From the NCBI GenBank assembly GCA_964016885.1, contig OZ024745.1:54352300-54416299 (forward strand): a DNA stretch of 64,000 nucleotides, given 5' to 3'. Shown in pieces: positions 8,960 to 23,100 of this stretch (its first letter is position 1; each line of letters begins with the position of its first letter). The position numbers were made by a program, and so were the translations under genes. The DNA comes from Eledone cirrhosa (lineage: Eukaryota > Mollusca > Cephalopoda > Octopoda > Eledonidae). A model generated the notes under the pieces. The model worked only from the letters and a program-made list of their open reading frames with translations. It made no database searches and was not told the DNA's origin.

Positions 8960-11130
8960 TGTTGGTATTGTTGTTGGTGTTATTGTTGATGTTAGTGTTG
9001 GTGTTTTTGATAATATTGTTGTTGGTGGTGTTGGTGTTGTTGTTGGAGTTATTGTTGATGTTAGTGTTGGTGTTATTGATAATATTGTTGTTAGTGGTGT
9101 TGGTGTTGTTGTTGGAGTTATTGTTGATGTTAGTGTTGGTGTTATTGATAATATTGTTGTTAGTGGTGTTGGTGTTGTTGTTGGTGTTATTGTTGATGTT
9201 AGTGTTGGTGTTATTGATAATATTGTTGTTGGTGGTTTTGGTGTTGTTGTTGGTGTTATTGTTGATGTTAGTGTTGGTGTTATTGATAATATTGTTGTTG
9301 GTGGTGTTGGTGTTGTTGTTGGAGTTATTGTTGATGTTAGTGTTGGTGTTATTGATAATATTGTTGTTAGTGGTGTTGGAGTTGTTGATGGTGTTATTGT
9401 TGATGTTAGTGTTGGTGTTATTGATAATATTGTTGTTGGTGGTGTTGGTGTTGTTGTCGGTGTTATTGTTGATGTTAGTGTTGGTGTTATTGATAATATT
9501 GTTGTTGCTGGTGTTGGTGTTGTTGTCGGTGTTATTGTTGATGTTAGTGTTGGTGTTATTGATAATATTGTTGTTGGTGGTGTTGGTGTTGTTGTTGGTG
9601 TTGTTGTTGGTGTTATTGTTGTTGTTAGTGTTGGTGTTACTGATTATATTGGTGTTGGTGGTGTTGGTGTTGTTGTTGGAGTTATTGTTGATGTTAGTGT
9701 TGGTGTTATTGATAATATCGTTGTTAGTGGTGTTGGTGTTGATGTTGGAGGTATTGTTGATGTTAGTGTTGGTGTTATTGATAATATTATTGTTGGTGGT
9801 GTTGGTGTTGTTGTTGGTGTTGTTGTTGGTGTTATTGTTGTTGTTAGTGTTGGTGTTACTGATTATATTGTTGTTGGTGGTGTTGGTGTTGTTGTTGGAG
9901 TTATTGTTGATGTTAGTGTTGGTGTTATTGATAATATTGTTGTTGGTGGTGTTGGTGTTGTTGTTGGAGTTATTGTTGATGTTAGTGTTGGTGTTATTGA
10001 TAATATTGTTGTTGGTGGTGTTGGTGTTGTTGTTGGAGTTATTGTTGATGTTAGTGTTGGTGTTATTGATAATATTGTTGTTGGTGGTGTTGGTGTTGTT
10101 GTTGGTGTTATTGTTGATGTTAGTGTTGGTGTTATTGATAATATTGTTGTTGGTGGTGTTGGTGTTGTTGTTGGTGTTGGTATTGTTGTTGGTGTTATTG
10201 TTGATGTTAGTGTTGGTGTTTTTGATAATATTGTTGTTGGTGGTGTTGGTGTTGTTGTTGGAGTTATTGTTGATGTTAGTGTTGGTGTTATTGATAATAT
10301 TGTTGTTAGTGGTGTTGGTGTTGTTGTTGGAGTTATTGTTGATGTTAGTGTTGGTGTTATTGATAATATTGTTGTTAGTGGTGTTGGTGTTGTTGTTGGT
10401 GTTATTGTTGATGTTAGTGTTGGTGTTATTGATAATATTGTTGTTGGTGGTTTTGGTGTTGTTGTTGGTGTTATTGTTGATGTTAGTGTTGGTGTTATTG
10501 ATAATATTGTTGTTGGTGGTGTTGGTGTTGTTGTTGGAGTTATTGTTGATGTTAGTGTTGGTGTTATTGATAATATTGTTGTTAGTGGTGTTGGAGTTGT
10601 TGATGGTGTTATTGTTGATGTTAGTGTTGGTGTTATTGATAATATTGTTGTTGGTGGTGTTGGTGTTGTTGTCGGTGTTATTGTTGATGTTAGTGTTGGT
10701 GTTATTGATAATATTGTTGTTGCTGGTGTTGGTGTTGTTGTCGGTGTTATTGTTGATGTTAGTGTTGGTGTTATTGATAATATTGTTGTTGGTGGTGTTG
10801 GTGTTGTTGTTGGTGTTGTTGTTGGTGTTATTGTTGTTGTTAGTGTTGGTGTTACTGATTATATTGGTGTTGGTGGTGTTGGTGTTGTTGTTGGAGTTAT
10901 TGTTGATGTTAGTGTTGGTGTTATTGATAATATCGTTGTTAGTGGTGTTGGTGTTGATGTTGGAGGTATTGTTGATGTTAGTGTTGGTGTTATTGATAAT
11001 ATTATTGTTGGTGGTGTTGGTGTTGTTGTTGGTGTTGTTGTTGGTGTTATTGTTGTTGTTAGTGTTGGTGTTACTGATTATATTGTTGTTGGTGGTGTTG
11101 GTGTTGTTGTTGGAGTTATTGTTGATGTTA
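8960..11130 (+). repeat. 1,215-bp tandem duplication inside B block I
   Basis: Diagnostic words recur at a fixed 1,215-bp offset: gttggtattg at 8961 and 10176, gattatattgg at about 9642 and 10857, gttgatgttggagg at about 9738 and 10953, and gattatattgttg at 9861 and 11076. The second copy loses similarity after about 11130. Confidence 0.85.
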
Positions 11131-13589
11131 GTGCTGGTGTTATTGATAATATTATTGTTGGTGGTGTTGGTGTTGTTGTTGGAGGTATTGTTGATGTTAG
11201 TGTTGGTGTTATTGATAATATCGTTGTTAGTGGTGTTGGTGTTGTTGTTGGAGTTATTGTTGATGTTAGTGCTGGTGTTATTGATAATATTATTGTTGGT
11301 GGTGTTGGTGTTGTTGTTGGAGTTATTGTTGACGTTAGCGTTGATGTTATTGATAATATTGTTGTTGGTGGTGTTGGTGTTGTTGTTGGTGTTATTGTTG
11401 ATGTTAGTGTTGGTGTTATTGATAATATTGCTGTTGGTAGTGTTGGTGTTGTTGTTGGTGTTATTGTTGATGTTAGTGTTGGTGTTATTGATAACATTGT
11501 TGTTGGTGGTGTTGGTGTTGTTGTTGGTGTTATTGTTGAAGTTAGTGTTGGTGTTACTGATAGTATTGTTGTTGGTGGTGTTGGTGTTGTTGTTGGTGTT
11601 ATTGTTGATGTTAGTGTTGGTGTTATTGATAATAATGTTGTTGGTAGTGTTGGTGTTGTTGTTGGTGTTATTGTTGTTGTTAGTGTTGGTGTTATTGTTG
11701 ATGTTAGTATTGGTGTTACTGATTATATTGTTGTTGGTGGTGTTGGTGTTATTGTTGGTGTTATTGTTGATGTTAGTGTTGATGTTATTGATAATATTGT
11801 TGTTGGTGGTGTTGGTGTTGTTGTTGGTGTTATTGTTGTTGTTAGTGTTGGTGTTATTGATAATATTGTTGTTGGTGTTGTTGGTGTTGTTGTTGGTGTT
11901 ATTGTTGTTGTTAGTGTTGGTGTTACTGATAATATTGTTGTTGGTGGTGTTGGTGTTGTTGTTGGAGTTACTGTTGATGTTAGTGTTGGTGTTATTGATA
12001 ATATTGTTGTTGGTGGTGTTGTTGTTGTTGTTGGTGTTATTGTTGATGTTAGTGCTGGTGTTATTGATAATATTGTTGTTGGTGGTGTTGTTGTTGTTGT
12101 TGGTGTTATTGTTGATGTTAGTATTGGTGTTATTGATAATATTGTTGTTGGTGGTGTTGTTGTTGTTGTTGGTGTTATTGTTGATGTTAGTGTTGGTGTT
12201 ACTGATAATATTGTTGTTGGTGGTGTTGGTGTTGTTGTTGGTGTTATTGTTGATGTTAGTGTTGGTGTTATTGATAATATTGTTGTTAGTGGTGTTGGTG
12301 TTGTTGTTGGAGTTATTGTTGATGTTAGTGTTGATGTTATTGATAATATTGTTGTTGGTGGTGTTGGTGTTGTTGTTGGAGTTATTGTTGATGTTAGTGT
12401 TGGTGTTATTGATAATATTGTTGTTGGTAGTGTTGGTGTTGTTGGTGTTATTGTTGATGTTAGTGTTGGTGTTATTGATAATATTGTTGTTGGTGGTGAT
12501 GGTGTTGTTGTTGGTGTTATTGTTGATGTTAGTGTTGATGTTATTGATAATATTGTTGTTGGTGGTTTTGGTGTTGTTGTTGGTGTTATTGTTGATGTTA
12601 GTGCTGGTGTTATTGATAATATTGTTGTTGGTAGTGTTGGTGTTGTTGTTGGTGTTATTGTTGATGTTAGTGTTGGTGTTATTGATAATAATGTTGTTGG
12701 TAGTGTTGGTGTTGTTGTTGGTGTTATTGTTGTTGTTAGTGTTGGTGTTATTGTTGATGTTAGTATTGGTGTTACTGATAATATTGTTGTTGGTGGTGTT
12801 GGTGTTGTTGTTGGTGTTATTGTTGATGTTAGTGTTGATGTTATTGATAATATTTTTGTTGGTGGTGTTGGTGTTGTTGTTGGTGTTATTGTTGATGTTA
12901 GTGTCGGTGTTACTGATAATATTGTTGTTGGTGGTGTTGGTGTTGTTGTTGGAGTTATTGTTGATGTCAGTGTTGGTGTTATTGATAATATTGTTGTTGG
13001 TGGTGTTGGTGTTGTTGTTAGAGTTATTGTTGATGTTAGTGTTGGTGTTATCGATAATATTGTTGTTGGTGGTGTTGGTGTTGTTATTGGTGTTATTGTC
13101 GATGTTAGTGTTGGTGTTATTGATAATATTGTTGTTGGTGGTGTTGGTGTTGTTGTGGGAACTATTGCTGATGTTAGTTTTGTTGTTATTGTTAATAATA
13201 TTGTTGGTGGTATTGGTGTTGTTGTTGGTGTTATTGTTGATGTTAGTGTTGGTGTTATTGATAATATTGTTGTTGGTGGTGTTGTTGTTGGTGTTATTGT
13301 TGTTGTTAGTGTTGGTGTTACTGATAATATTGTTGTTGGTGGTGTTGGTGTTGTTGTTGGTGTTATTGTTGATGTTAGTGTTGGTGTTACTGATAATATT
13401 GTTGTTGGTGGTGTTGGTGTTGTTGTTGGTGTTATTGTTGATGTTAGTGTTGGTGTTATTGATAATATTGCTGTTGGTGGTGTTGGTGTTGTGGTTGGTG
13501 TTATTGTGGTTGTTAGTGTTGGTGTTACTGATAATATTGTTGTTGGTGGTGTTGGTGTTGTTGTTGGAGTTATTGTTGCTGTTAGTGTT

Positions 13590-15350
13590 GGTGTTATTGA
13601 TAATATTGTTGTTGGTGGTGTTGGTGTTGTTGTTGGTGTTATTGTTGATGTTAGTGTTGGTGTTATTGATAATATTGTTGTTGGTGGTGTTGGTGTTGTT
13701 GTTGGTGTTATTGTTGATGTTAGTGTTGGTGTTATTGATAATGTTGTTGTTGGTGGTGTTGGTGTTGTTGTTGGTGTTATTGTTGTTGTTAGTGTTGGTG
13801 TTACTGATTATATTGTTGTTGGTGGTGTTGGTGTTGTTGATGGAGTTATTGTTGATGTTAGTGTTGGTGTTATTGATAATACTGTTGTTGGTGGTGTTGG
13901 TGTTGTTGTTGGTGTTATTGTTGATGTTAGTGTTGGTGTTATTGATAATATTATTGTTGGTGGTGTTGGTGTTGTTGTTGGAGTTATTGTTGATGTTAGT
14001 GCTGGTGTTATTGATAATATTATTGTTGGTGGTGTTGGTGTTGTTGTTGGAGGTATTGTTGATGTTAGTGTTGGTGTTATTGATAATATTGTTGTTGGTG
14101 GTGTTGGTGTTGTTGTTGGTGTTATTGTTGATGTTAGTGTTGGTGTTATTGATAATATTGTTGTTGGTGGTTTTGGTGTTGTTGTTGGTGTTATTGTTGA
14201 TGTTAGTGTTGGTGTTATTGATAATATTGTTGTTGGTGGTGTTGGTGTTGTTGTTGGAGTTATTGTTGATGTTAGTGTTGGTTTTATTGATAATATTGTT
14301 GTTAGTGGTGTTGGAGTTGTTGATGGTGTTATTGTTGATGTTAGTGTTGGTGTTATTGATGATATTGTTGTTGGTGGTGTTGGTGTTGTTGTTGGTGTTA
14401 TTGTTGATGTTAGTGTTGGTGTTATTGATAATATTGTTGTTGGTGGTGTTGGTGTTGTTGTTGGTGTTGGTATTGTTGTTGGTGTTATTGTTGATGTTAG
14501 TGTTGGTGTTTTTGATAATATTGTTGTTGGTGGTGTTGGTGTTGTTGTTGGAGTTATTGTTGATGTTAGTGTTGGTGTTATTGATAATATTGTTGTTAGT
14601 GGTGTTGGTGTTGTTGTTGGAGTTATTGTTGATGTTAGTGTTGGTGTTATTGATAATATTGTTGTTGGTGGTGTTGGTGTTGTTGTTGGTGTTATTGTTG
14701 ATGTTAGTGTTGGTGTTACTGATAATATTGTTGTTGGTGGTGTTGGTGTTGTTGTTGGAGTTATTGTTGATGTCAGTGTTGGTGTTATTGATAATATTGT
14801 TGTTAGTGGTGTTGGAGTTGTTGATGGTGTTATTGTTGATGTTAGTGTTGGTGTTATTGATAATATTGTTGTTGGTGGTGTTGGTGTTGTTGTTGGAGTT
14901 ATTGTTGATGTTAGTGTTGGTGTTATTGATAATATTGTTGTTGGTGATGTTGGTGTTGTTGTTGGTGTTATTATTGTTGTTATTGTTGTTGTTATTGATA
15001 ATATTGTTGTTGGTGGTGTTGGTGTTGTTGTTGGAGTTATTTTTGTTGTTAGTGTTGGTGTTATTGATAATATTGTTGTTGGTGATGTTGGTGTTGTTGT
15101 TGGAGTTATTGTTGTTGTTAGTGTTGGTGTTACTGATAATATTATTGTTGGTGGTGTTGGTGTTGTTGTTGGAGTTATTGTTGATGTTAGTGCTGGTGTT
15201 ATTGATAATATTATTGTTGGTGGTGTTGGTGTTGTTGTTGGAGGTATTGTTGATGTTAGTGTTGGTGTTATTGACAATATTGTTGTTGGTGGTGTTGGTG
15301 TTGTTGTTGGTGTTATTGTTGATGTTAGTGTTGGTGTTATTGATAATATT
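13590..15350 (+). repeat. 1.76-kb segment duplicated 2,721 bp downstream (copy 1)
   Basis: The markers gttgatggagttattg (13837), gttggtattg (14466) and gttattattgttg (14968) each recur exactly 2,721 bp to the right. Similarity ends on the left at a gttgctgttag variant near 13575 and on the right where copy 2 has ggtggttttgg, near 15360 here. Confidence 0.8.
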
Positions 15351-16310
15351 GTTGTTGGTGGTGTTGGTGTTGTTGTTGGAGTTATTGTTGATGTTAGTGT
15401 TGGTGTTATTGATAATATTGTTGTTAGTGGTGTTGGAGTTGTTGATGGTGTTATTGTTGATGTTAGTGTTGGTGTTATTGATAATATTGTTGTTGGTGGT
15501 GTTGGTGTTGTTGTCGGTGTTATTGTTGATGTTAGTGTTGGTGTTATTGATAATATTGTTGTTGCTGGTGTTGGTGTTGTTGTCGGTGTTATTGTTGATG
15601 TTAGTGTTGGTGTTATTGATAATATTGTTGTTGGTGGTGTTGGTGTTGTTGTTGGTGTTGTTGTTGGTGTTATTGTTGTTGTTAGTGTTGGTGTTACTGA
15701 TTATATTGTTGTTGGTGGTGTTGGTGTTGTTGTTGGAGTTATTGTTGATGTTAGTGTTGGTGTTATTGATAATATCGTTGTTGGTGATGTTGGTGTTGTT
15801 GTTGGAGTTATTGTTGTTGTTAGTGTTGGTGTTACTGATAATATTATTGTTGGTGGTGTTGGTGTTGTTGTTGGAGTTATTGTTGATGTTAGTGCTGGTG
15901 TTATTGATAATATTATTGTTGGTGGTGTTGGTGTTGTTGTTGGAGGTATTGTTGATGTTAGTGTTGGTGTTATTGATAATATTGTTGTTGGTGGTGTTGG
16001 TGTTGTTGTTGGTGTTATTGTTGATGTTAGTGTTGGTGTTATTGATAATATTGTTGTTGGTGGTTTTGGTGTTGTTGTTGGTGTTATTGTTGATGTTAGT
16101 GTTGGTGTTATTGATAATATTGTTGTTGGTGGTGTTGGTGTTGTTGTTGGAGTTATTGTTGATGTTAGTGTTGGTTTTATTGATAATATTGTTGTTAGTG
16201 GTGTTGGAGTTGTTGATGGTGTTATTGTTGATGTTAGTGTTGGTGTTATTGATAATATTGTTGTTGGTGGTGTTGGTGTTGTTGTTGGTGTTATTGTTGA
16301 TGTTAGTGTT

Positions 16311-18071
16311 GGTGTTATTGATAATATTGTTGTTGGTGGTGTTGGTGTTGTTGTTGGTGTTATTGTTGATGTTAGTGTTGGTGTTATTGATAATATTGTT
16401 GTTGGTGGTGTTGGTGTTGTTGTTGGTGTTATTGTTGATGTTAGTGTTGGTGTTATTGATAATGTTGTTGTTGGTGGTGTTGGTGTTGTTGTTGGTGTTA
16501 TTGTTGTTGTTAGTGTTGGTGTTACTGATTATATTGTTGTTGGTGGTGTTGGTGTTGTTGATGGAGTTATTGTTGATGTTAGTGTTGGTGTTATTGATAA
16601 TACTGTTGTTGGTGGTGTTGGTGTTGTTGTTGGTGTTATTGTTGATGTTAGTGTTGGTGTTATTGATAATATTATTGTTGGTGGTGTTGGTGTTGTTGTT
16701 GGAGTTATTGTTGATGTTAGTGCTGGTGTTATTGATAATATTATTGTTGGTGGTGTTGGTGTTGTTGTTGGAGGTATTGTTGATGTTAGTGTTGGTGTTA
16801 TTGATAATATTGTTGTTGGTGGTGTTGGTGTTGTTGTTGGTGTTATTGTTGATGTTAGTGTTGGTGTTATTGATAATATTGTTGTTGGTGGTTTTTGTGT
16901 TGTTGTTGGTGTTATTGTTGATGTTAGTGTTGGTGTTATTGATAATATTGTTGTTGGTGGTGTTGGTGTTGTTGTTGGAGTTATTGTTGATGTTAGTGTT
17001 GGTTTTATTGATAATATTGTTGTTAGTGGTGTTGGAGTTGTTGATGGTGTTATTGTTGATGTTAGTGTTGGTGTTATTGATAATATTGTTGTTGGTGGTG
17101 TTGGTGTTGTTGTTGGTGTTATTGTTGATGTTAGTGTTGGTGTTATTGATAATATTGTTGTTGGTGGTGTTGGTGTTGTTGTTGGTGTTGGTATTGTTGT
17201 TGGTGTTATTGTTGATGTTAGTGTTGGTGTTTTTGATAATATTGTTGTTGGTGGTGTTGGTGTTGTTGTTGGAGTTATTGTTGATGTTAGTGTTGGTGTT
17301 ATTGATAATATTGTTGTTAGTGGTGTTGGTGTTGTTGTTGGAGTTATTGTTGATGTTAGTGTTGGTGTTATTGATAATATTGTTGTTGGTGGTGTTGGTG
17401 TTGTTGTTGGTGTTATTGTTGATGTTAGTGTTGGTGTTACTGATAATATTGTTGTTGGTGGTGTTGGTGTTGTTGTTGGAGTTATTGTTGATGTCAGTGT
17501 TGGTGTTATTGATAATATTGTTGTTAGTGGTGTTGGAGTTGTTGATGGTGTTATTGTTGATGTTAGTGTTGGTGTTATTGATAATATTGTTGTTGGTGGT
17601 GTTGGTGTTGTCGTTGGAGTTATTGTTGATGTTAGTGTTGGTGTTATTGATAATATTGTTGTTGGTGATGTTGGTGTTGTTGTTGGTGTTATTATTGTTG
17701 TTATTGTTGTTGTTATTGATAATATTGTTGTTGGTGGTGTTGGTGTTGTTGTTGGAGTTATTTTTGTTGTTAGTGTTGGTGTTATTGATAATATTGTTGT
17801 TGGTGATGTTGGTGTTGTTGTTGGAGTTATTGTTGTTGTTAGTGTTGGTGTTACTGATAATATTATTGTTGGTGGTGTTGGTGTTGTTGTTGGAGTTATT
17901 GTTGATGTTAGTGCTGGTGTTATTGATAATATTATTGTTGGTGGTGTTGGTGTTGTTGTTGGAGGTATTGTTGATGTTAGTGTTGGTGTTATTGATAATA
18001 TTGTTGTTGGTGGTGTTGGTGTTGTTGTTGGTGTTATTGTTGATGTTAGTGTTGGTGTTATTGATAATATT
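16311..18071 (+). repeat. 1.76-kb segment duplicated from 2,721 bp upstream (copy 2)
   Basis: The partner of the segment beginning near 13590, with the same markers at 16558, 17187 and 17689. One private change is ggtttttgtg near 16893. The constant offset over the whole length means no net indel has accumulated, so the duplication is recent. Confidence 0.8.
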
Positions 18072-20300
18072 GTTGTTGGTGGTTTTGGTGTTGTTGTTGG
18101 TGTTATTGTTGATGTTAGTGTTGGTGTTATTGATAATATTGTTGTTGGTGGTGTTGGTGTTGTTGTTGGAGTTATTGTTGATGTTAGTGTTGGTTTTATT
18201 GATAATATTGTTGTTAGTGGTGTTGGAGTTGTTGATGGTGTTATTGTTGATGTTAGTGTTGGTGTTATTGATAATATTGTTGTTGGTGTTGTTGGTGTTG
18301 TTGTTGGTGTTATTGTTGATGTTAGTGTTGGTGTTATTGATAATATTGTTGTTGGTGGTGTTGGTGTTGTTGTTGGTGTTGGTATTGTTGTTGGTGTTAT
18401 TGTTGATGTTAGTGTTGGTGTTTTTGATAATATTGTTGTTGGTGGTGTTGGTGTTGTTGTTGGAGTTATTGTTGATGTTAGTGTTGGTGTTATTGATAAT
18501 ATTGTTGTTAGTGGTGTTGGTGTTGTTGTTGGAGTTATTGTTGATGTTAGTGTTGGTGTTATTGATAATATTGTTGTTGGTGGTGTTGGTGTTGTTGTTG
18601 GTGTTATTGTTGATGTTAGTGTTGGTGTTACTGATAATATTGTTGTTGGTGGTGTTGGTGTTGTTGTTGGAGGTATTGTTGATGTTAGTGTTGGTGTTAT
18701 TGATAATATTGTTGTTGGTGGTGTTGGTGTTGTTGTTGGTGTTATTGTTGATGTTAGTGTTGGTGTTATTGATAATATTGTTGTTGGTGGTTTTGGTGTT
18801 GTTGTTGGTGTTATTGTTGATGTTAGTGTTGGTGTTATTGATAATATTGTTGTTGGTGGTGTTGGTGTTGTTGTTGGAGTTATTGTTGATGTCAGTGTTG
18901 GTGTTATTGATAATATTGTTGTTAGTGGTGTTGGAGTTGTTGATGGTGTTATTGTTGATGTTAGTGTTGGTGTTATTGATAATATTGTTGTTGGTGGTGT
19001 TGGTGTTGTCGTTGGAGTTATTGTTGATGTTAGTGTTGGTGTTATTGATAATATTGTTGTTGGTGATGTTGGTGTTGTTGTTGGTGTTATTATTGTTGTT
19101 ATTGTTGTTGTTATTGATAATATTGTTGTTGGTGGTGTTGGTGTTGTTGTTGGAGTTATTTTTGTTGTTAGTGTTGGTGTTATTGATAATATTGTTGTTG
19201 GTGATGTTGGTGTTGTTGTTGGAGTTATTGTTGTTGTTAGTGTTGGTGTTACTGATAATATTATTGTTGGTGGTGTTGGTGTTGTTGTTGGAGTTATTGT
19301 TGATGTTAGTGCTGGTGTTATTGATAATATTATTGTTGGTGGTGTTGGTGTTGTTGTTGGAGGTATTGTTGATGTTAGTGTTGGTGTTATTGATAATATT
19401 GTTGTTGGTGGTGTTGGTGTTGTTGTTGGTGTTATTGTTGATGTTAGTGTTGGTGTTATTGATAATATTGTTGTTGGTGGTTTTGGTGTTGTTGTTGGTG
19501 TTATTGTTGATGTTAGTGTTGGTGTTATTGATAATATTGTTGTTGGTGGTGTTGGTGTTGTTGTTGGAGTTATTGTTGATGTTAGTGTTGGTTTTATTGA
19601 TAATATTGTTGTTAGTGGTGTTGGAGTTGTTGATGGTGTTATTGTTGATGTTAGTGTTGGTGTTATTGATAATATTGTTGTTGGTGTTGTTGGTGTTGTT
19701 GTTGGTGTTATTGTTGATGTTAGTGTTGGTGTTATTGATAATATTGTTGTTGGTGGTGTTGGTGTTGTTGTTGGTGTTGGTATTGTTGTTGGTGTTATTG
19801 TTGATGTTAGTGTTGGTGTTTTTGATAATATTGTTGTTGGTGGTGTTGGTGTTGTTGTTGGAGTTATTGTTGATGTTAGTGTTGGTGTTATTGATAATAT
19901 TGTTGTTAGTGGTGTTGGTGTTGTTGTTGGAGTTATTGTTGATGTTAGTGTTGGTGTTATTGATAATATTGTTGTTGGTGGTGTTGGTGTTGTTGTTGGT
20001 GTTATTGTTGATGTTAGTGTTGGTGTTACTGATAATATTGTTGTTGGTGGTGTTGGTGTTGTTGTTGGAGGTATTGTTGATGTTAGTGTTGGTGTTATTG
20101 ATAATATTGTTGTTGGTGGTGTTGGTGTTGTTGTTGGTGTTATTGTTGATGTTAGTGTTGGTGTTATTGATAATATTGTTGTTGGTGGTTTTGGTGTTGT
20201 TGTTGGTGTTATTGTTGATGTTAGTGTTGGTGTTATTGATAATATTGTTGTTGGTGGTGTTGGTGTTGTTGTTGGAGTTATTGTTGATGTTAGTGTTGGT
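17460..20300 (+). repeat. 1,398-bp tandem duplication
   Basis: Copy 1 runs to about 18857 and copy 2 follows. Fixed-offset markers are gttattattgttg (17689, 19087), gtgctggtg (17911, 19309), gttggtattg (18378, 19776) and ggaggtattg (18669, 20067). Copy 1 overlaps the end of the 2,721-bp duplication, so the two events are nested. Confidence 0.8.
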
Positions 20301-20915
20301 GTTATTGATAATATTGTTGTTGGTGGTGTTGGTGTTGTTGTTGGTGTTGGTATTGTTGTTGGTGTTATTATTGTTGTTATTGTTGTTGTTATTGATAATA
20401 TTGTTGTTGGTGGTGTTGGTGTTGTTGTTGGAGTTATTTTTGTTGTTAGTGTTGGTGTTATTGATAATATTGTTGTTGGTGATGTTGGTGTTGTTGTTGG
20501 AGTTATTGTTGTTGTTAGTGTTGGTGTTACTGATAATATTGTTGTTGGTGATGTTGGTGTTGTTGTTGGAGTTATTGTTGTTGTTAGTGTTGGTGTTATT
20601 GATAATATTGTTGTTGGTGATGTTGGTATTGTTGTTGGAGTTATTGTTGTTGTTAGTGTTGGTGTTATTGATAATATTGTTGTTGGTGATGTTGGTGTTG
20701 TTGTTGGAGTTATTGTTGTTGTTAGTGTTGGTGTTACTGATAATATTGTTGTTGGTGATGTTGGTGTTGTTGTTGGAGTTATTGTTGAGGTTAGTGTTTG
20801 TGTTACTGATAGTATTGTTGTTGGTGGTGTTGGTGTTGTTGTTGGTGTCATTGTTGATGTTAGTGTTGGTGTTATTGATAATATTGTTGTTGGTGGTGTT
20901 GGTGTTGTTGTTGGT

Positions 20916-21590
20916 GTTGGTATTGTTGTTGGTGTTATTGTTGATGTTAGTGTTGGTGTTTTTGATAATATTGTTGTTGGTGGTGTTGGTGTTGTTGTTG
21001 GTGTTATTGTTGATGTTAGTGTTGGTGTTATTGATAATATTGTTGTTGGTCGTGTTGGTGTTGTTGTTGGTGTTATTGTTGATGTTAGTGTTGGTGTTAT
21101 TGATAATATTGTTGTTGGTGGTGTTGGTGTTGTTGTTGGTGTTGGTATTGTTGTTGGTGTTATTGTTGATGTTAGTGTTGGTGTTTTTGATAATATTGTT
21201 GTTGGTGGTGTTGGTGTTGTTGTTGGTGTTATTGTTGATGTTAGTGTTGGTGTTATTGATAATATTGTTGTTGGTGGTGTTGGTGTTGTTGTTGGTGTTA
21301 TTGTTGATGTTAGTGTTGGTGTTATTGATAATATTGTTGTTGGTGGTGTTGGTGTTGTTGTTGGTGTTGGTATTGTTGTTGGTGTTATTGTTGATGTTAG
21401 TGTTGGTGTTTTTGATAATATTGTTGTTGGTGGTGTTGGTGTTGTTGTTGGAGTTATTGTTGATGTTAGTGTTGGTGTTATTGATAATATTGTTGTTAGT
21501 GGTGTTGGTGTTGTTGTTGGAGTTATTGTTGATGTTAGTGTTGGTGTTATTGATAATATTGTTGTTGGTGGTGTTGGTGTTGTTGTTGGA
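20916..21590 (+). repeat. 225-bp higher-order repeat, about three copies
   Basis: gttggtattgttgttgg followed by gtgtttttgataat recurs at 20916, 21141 and 21366. The unit equals two 69-bp monomers plus one 87-bp monomer. The second unit includes the private ggtcgtgttgg near 21049. Confidence 0.8.
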
Positions 21591-21989
21591 GTTTTTGTTG
21601 ATGTTAGTGTTGGTGTTATTGATAATATTGTTGTTAGTGGTGTTGGTGTTGTTGTTGGTGTTATTGTTGATGTTAGTGTTGGTGTTATTGATAATATTGT
21701 TGTTGGTGGTGTTGGTGTTGTTGTTGGAGTTATTGTTGATGTCAGTGTTGGTGTTATTGATAATATTGTTGTTAGTGGTGTTGGAGTTGTTGATGGTGTT
21801 ATTGTTGATGTTAGTGTTGGTGTTATTGATAATATTGTTGTTGGTGGTGTTGGTGTTGTTGTTGGAGTTATTGTTGATGTTAGTGTTGGTGTTATTGATA
21901 ATATTGTTGTTGGTGATGTTGGTGTTGTTGTTGGTGTTATTATTGTTGTTATTGTTGTTGTTATTGATAATATTGTTGTTGGTGGTGTT

Positions 21990-23100
21990 AGTGTTGTTGT
22001 TGGAGTTATTGTTGTTGTTAGTGTTGGTGTTATTGATAATATTGTTGTTGGTGATGTTGGTGTTGTTGTTGGAGTTATTGTTGTTGTTAGTGTTGGTGTT
22101 ACTGATAATATTGTTGTTGGTGATGTTGGTGTTGTTGTTGGAGTTATTGTTGTTGTTAGTGTTGGTGTTATTGATAATATTGTTGTTGGTGATGTTGGTG
22201 TTGTTGTTGGAGTTATTGTTGTTGTTAGTGTTGGTGTTATTGATAATATTGTTGTTGGTGATGTTGGTGTTGTTGTTGGAGTTATTGTTGTTGTTAGTGT
22301 TGGTGTTACTGATAATATTGTTGTTGGTGATGTTGGTGTTGTTGTTGGAGTTATTGTTGAGGTTAGTGTTTGTGTTACTGATAATATTGTTGTTGGTGGT
22401 GTTGGTGTTGTTGTTGGTGTCATTGTTGATGTTAGTGTTGGTGTTATTGATAATATTGTTGTTAGTGATGTTGGAGTTGTTGTTGGTGTCATTGTTGATG
22501 TTAGTGTTGGTGTTATTGATAATATTGTTGTTGGTGATGTTGGTGTTGTTATTGGTGTTATTGTTGATGTTAGTCCTGGTGTTATTGATAATATTGTTGT
22601 TGGTGGTGTTGGTGTTGTTGTTGGGGTTATTGTTGATGTTAGTGTTGGTGTTATTGATAGTATTGTTGTTGGTGGTGTTGGAGTTATTGTTGATGTTAGT
22701 GTTGGTGTTATTGATAATGTTGTTGGTGGTGTTGGTGTTGTTGTTGGTGTTATTGTTGATGTTAGTCTTGGTGTTACTGATAATATTGTTGTTGGTGGTG
22801 TTGGTGTTGTTGTTGGAGTTATTGTTGATGTTAGTGTTGGTGTTACTGATAATATTGTTGTTGGTGGTGTTGGTGTTGTTGTTGGAGTTATTGTTGATGT
22901 TAGTGTTGGTGTTATTGATAATATTGTTGTTGGTGGTGTTGGTGTTGTTGTTGGTGTTATTGTTGATGTTAGTGTTGGTGTTATTGATAATATTGTTGTT
23001 GGTGGTGTTGGTGTTGTTGTTGGAGTTATTGTTGATGTTAGTGTTGGTGTTATTGATAATATTGTTGTTAGTGGTGTTGGTGTTGTTGTTGGAGTTATTG
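21990..23100 (+). repeat. 1.1-kb segment duplicated about 3,024 bp downstream (copy 1)
   Basis: Shared markers with the segment at about 25014-26136 are attgttgagg (22353, 25377), gttagtcctgg and ttggggttat (22621, 25645). Copy 1 has a 12-bp deletion at ggtggtgttggagtt (about 22675) that moves the later offset to 3,036. Confidence 0.8.
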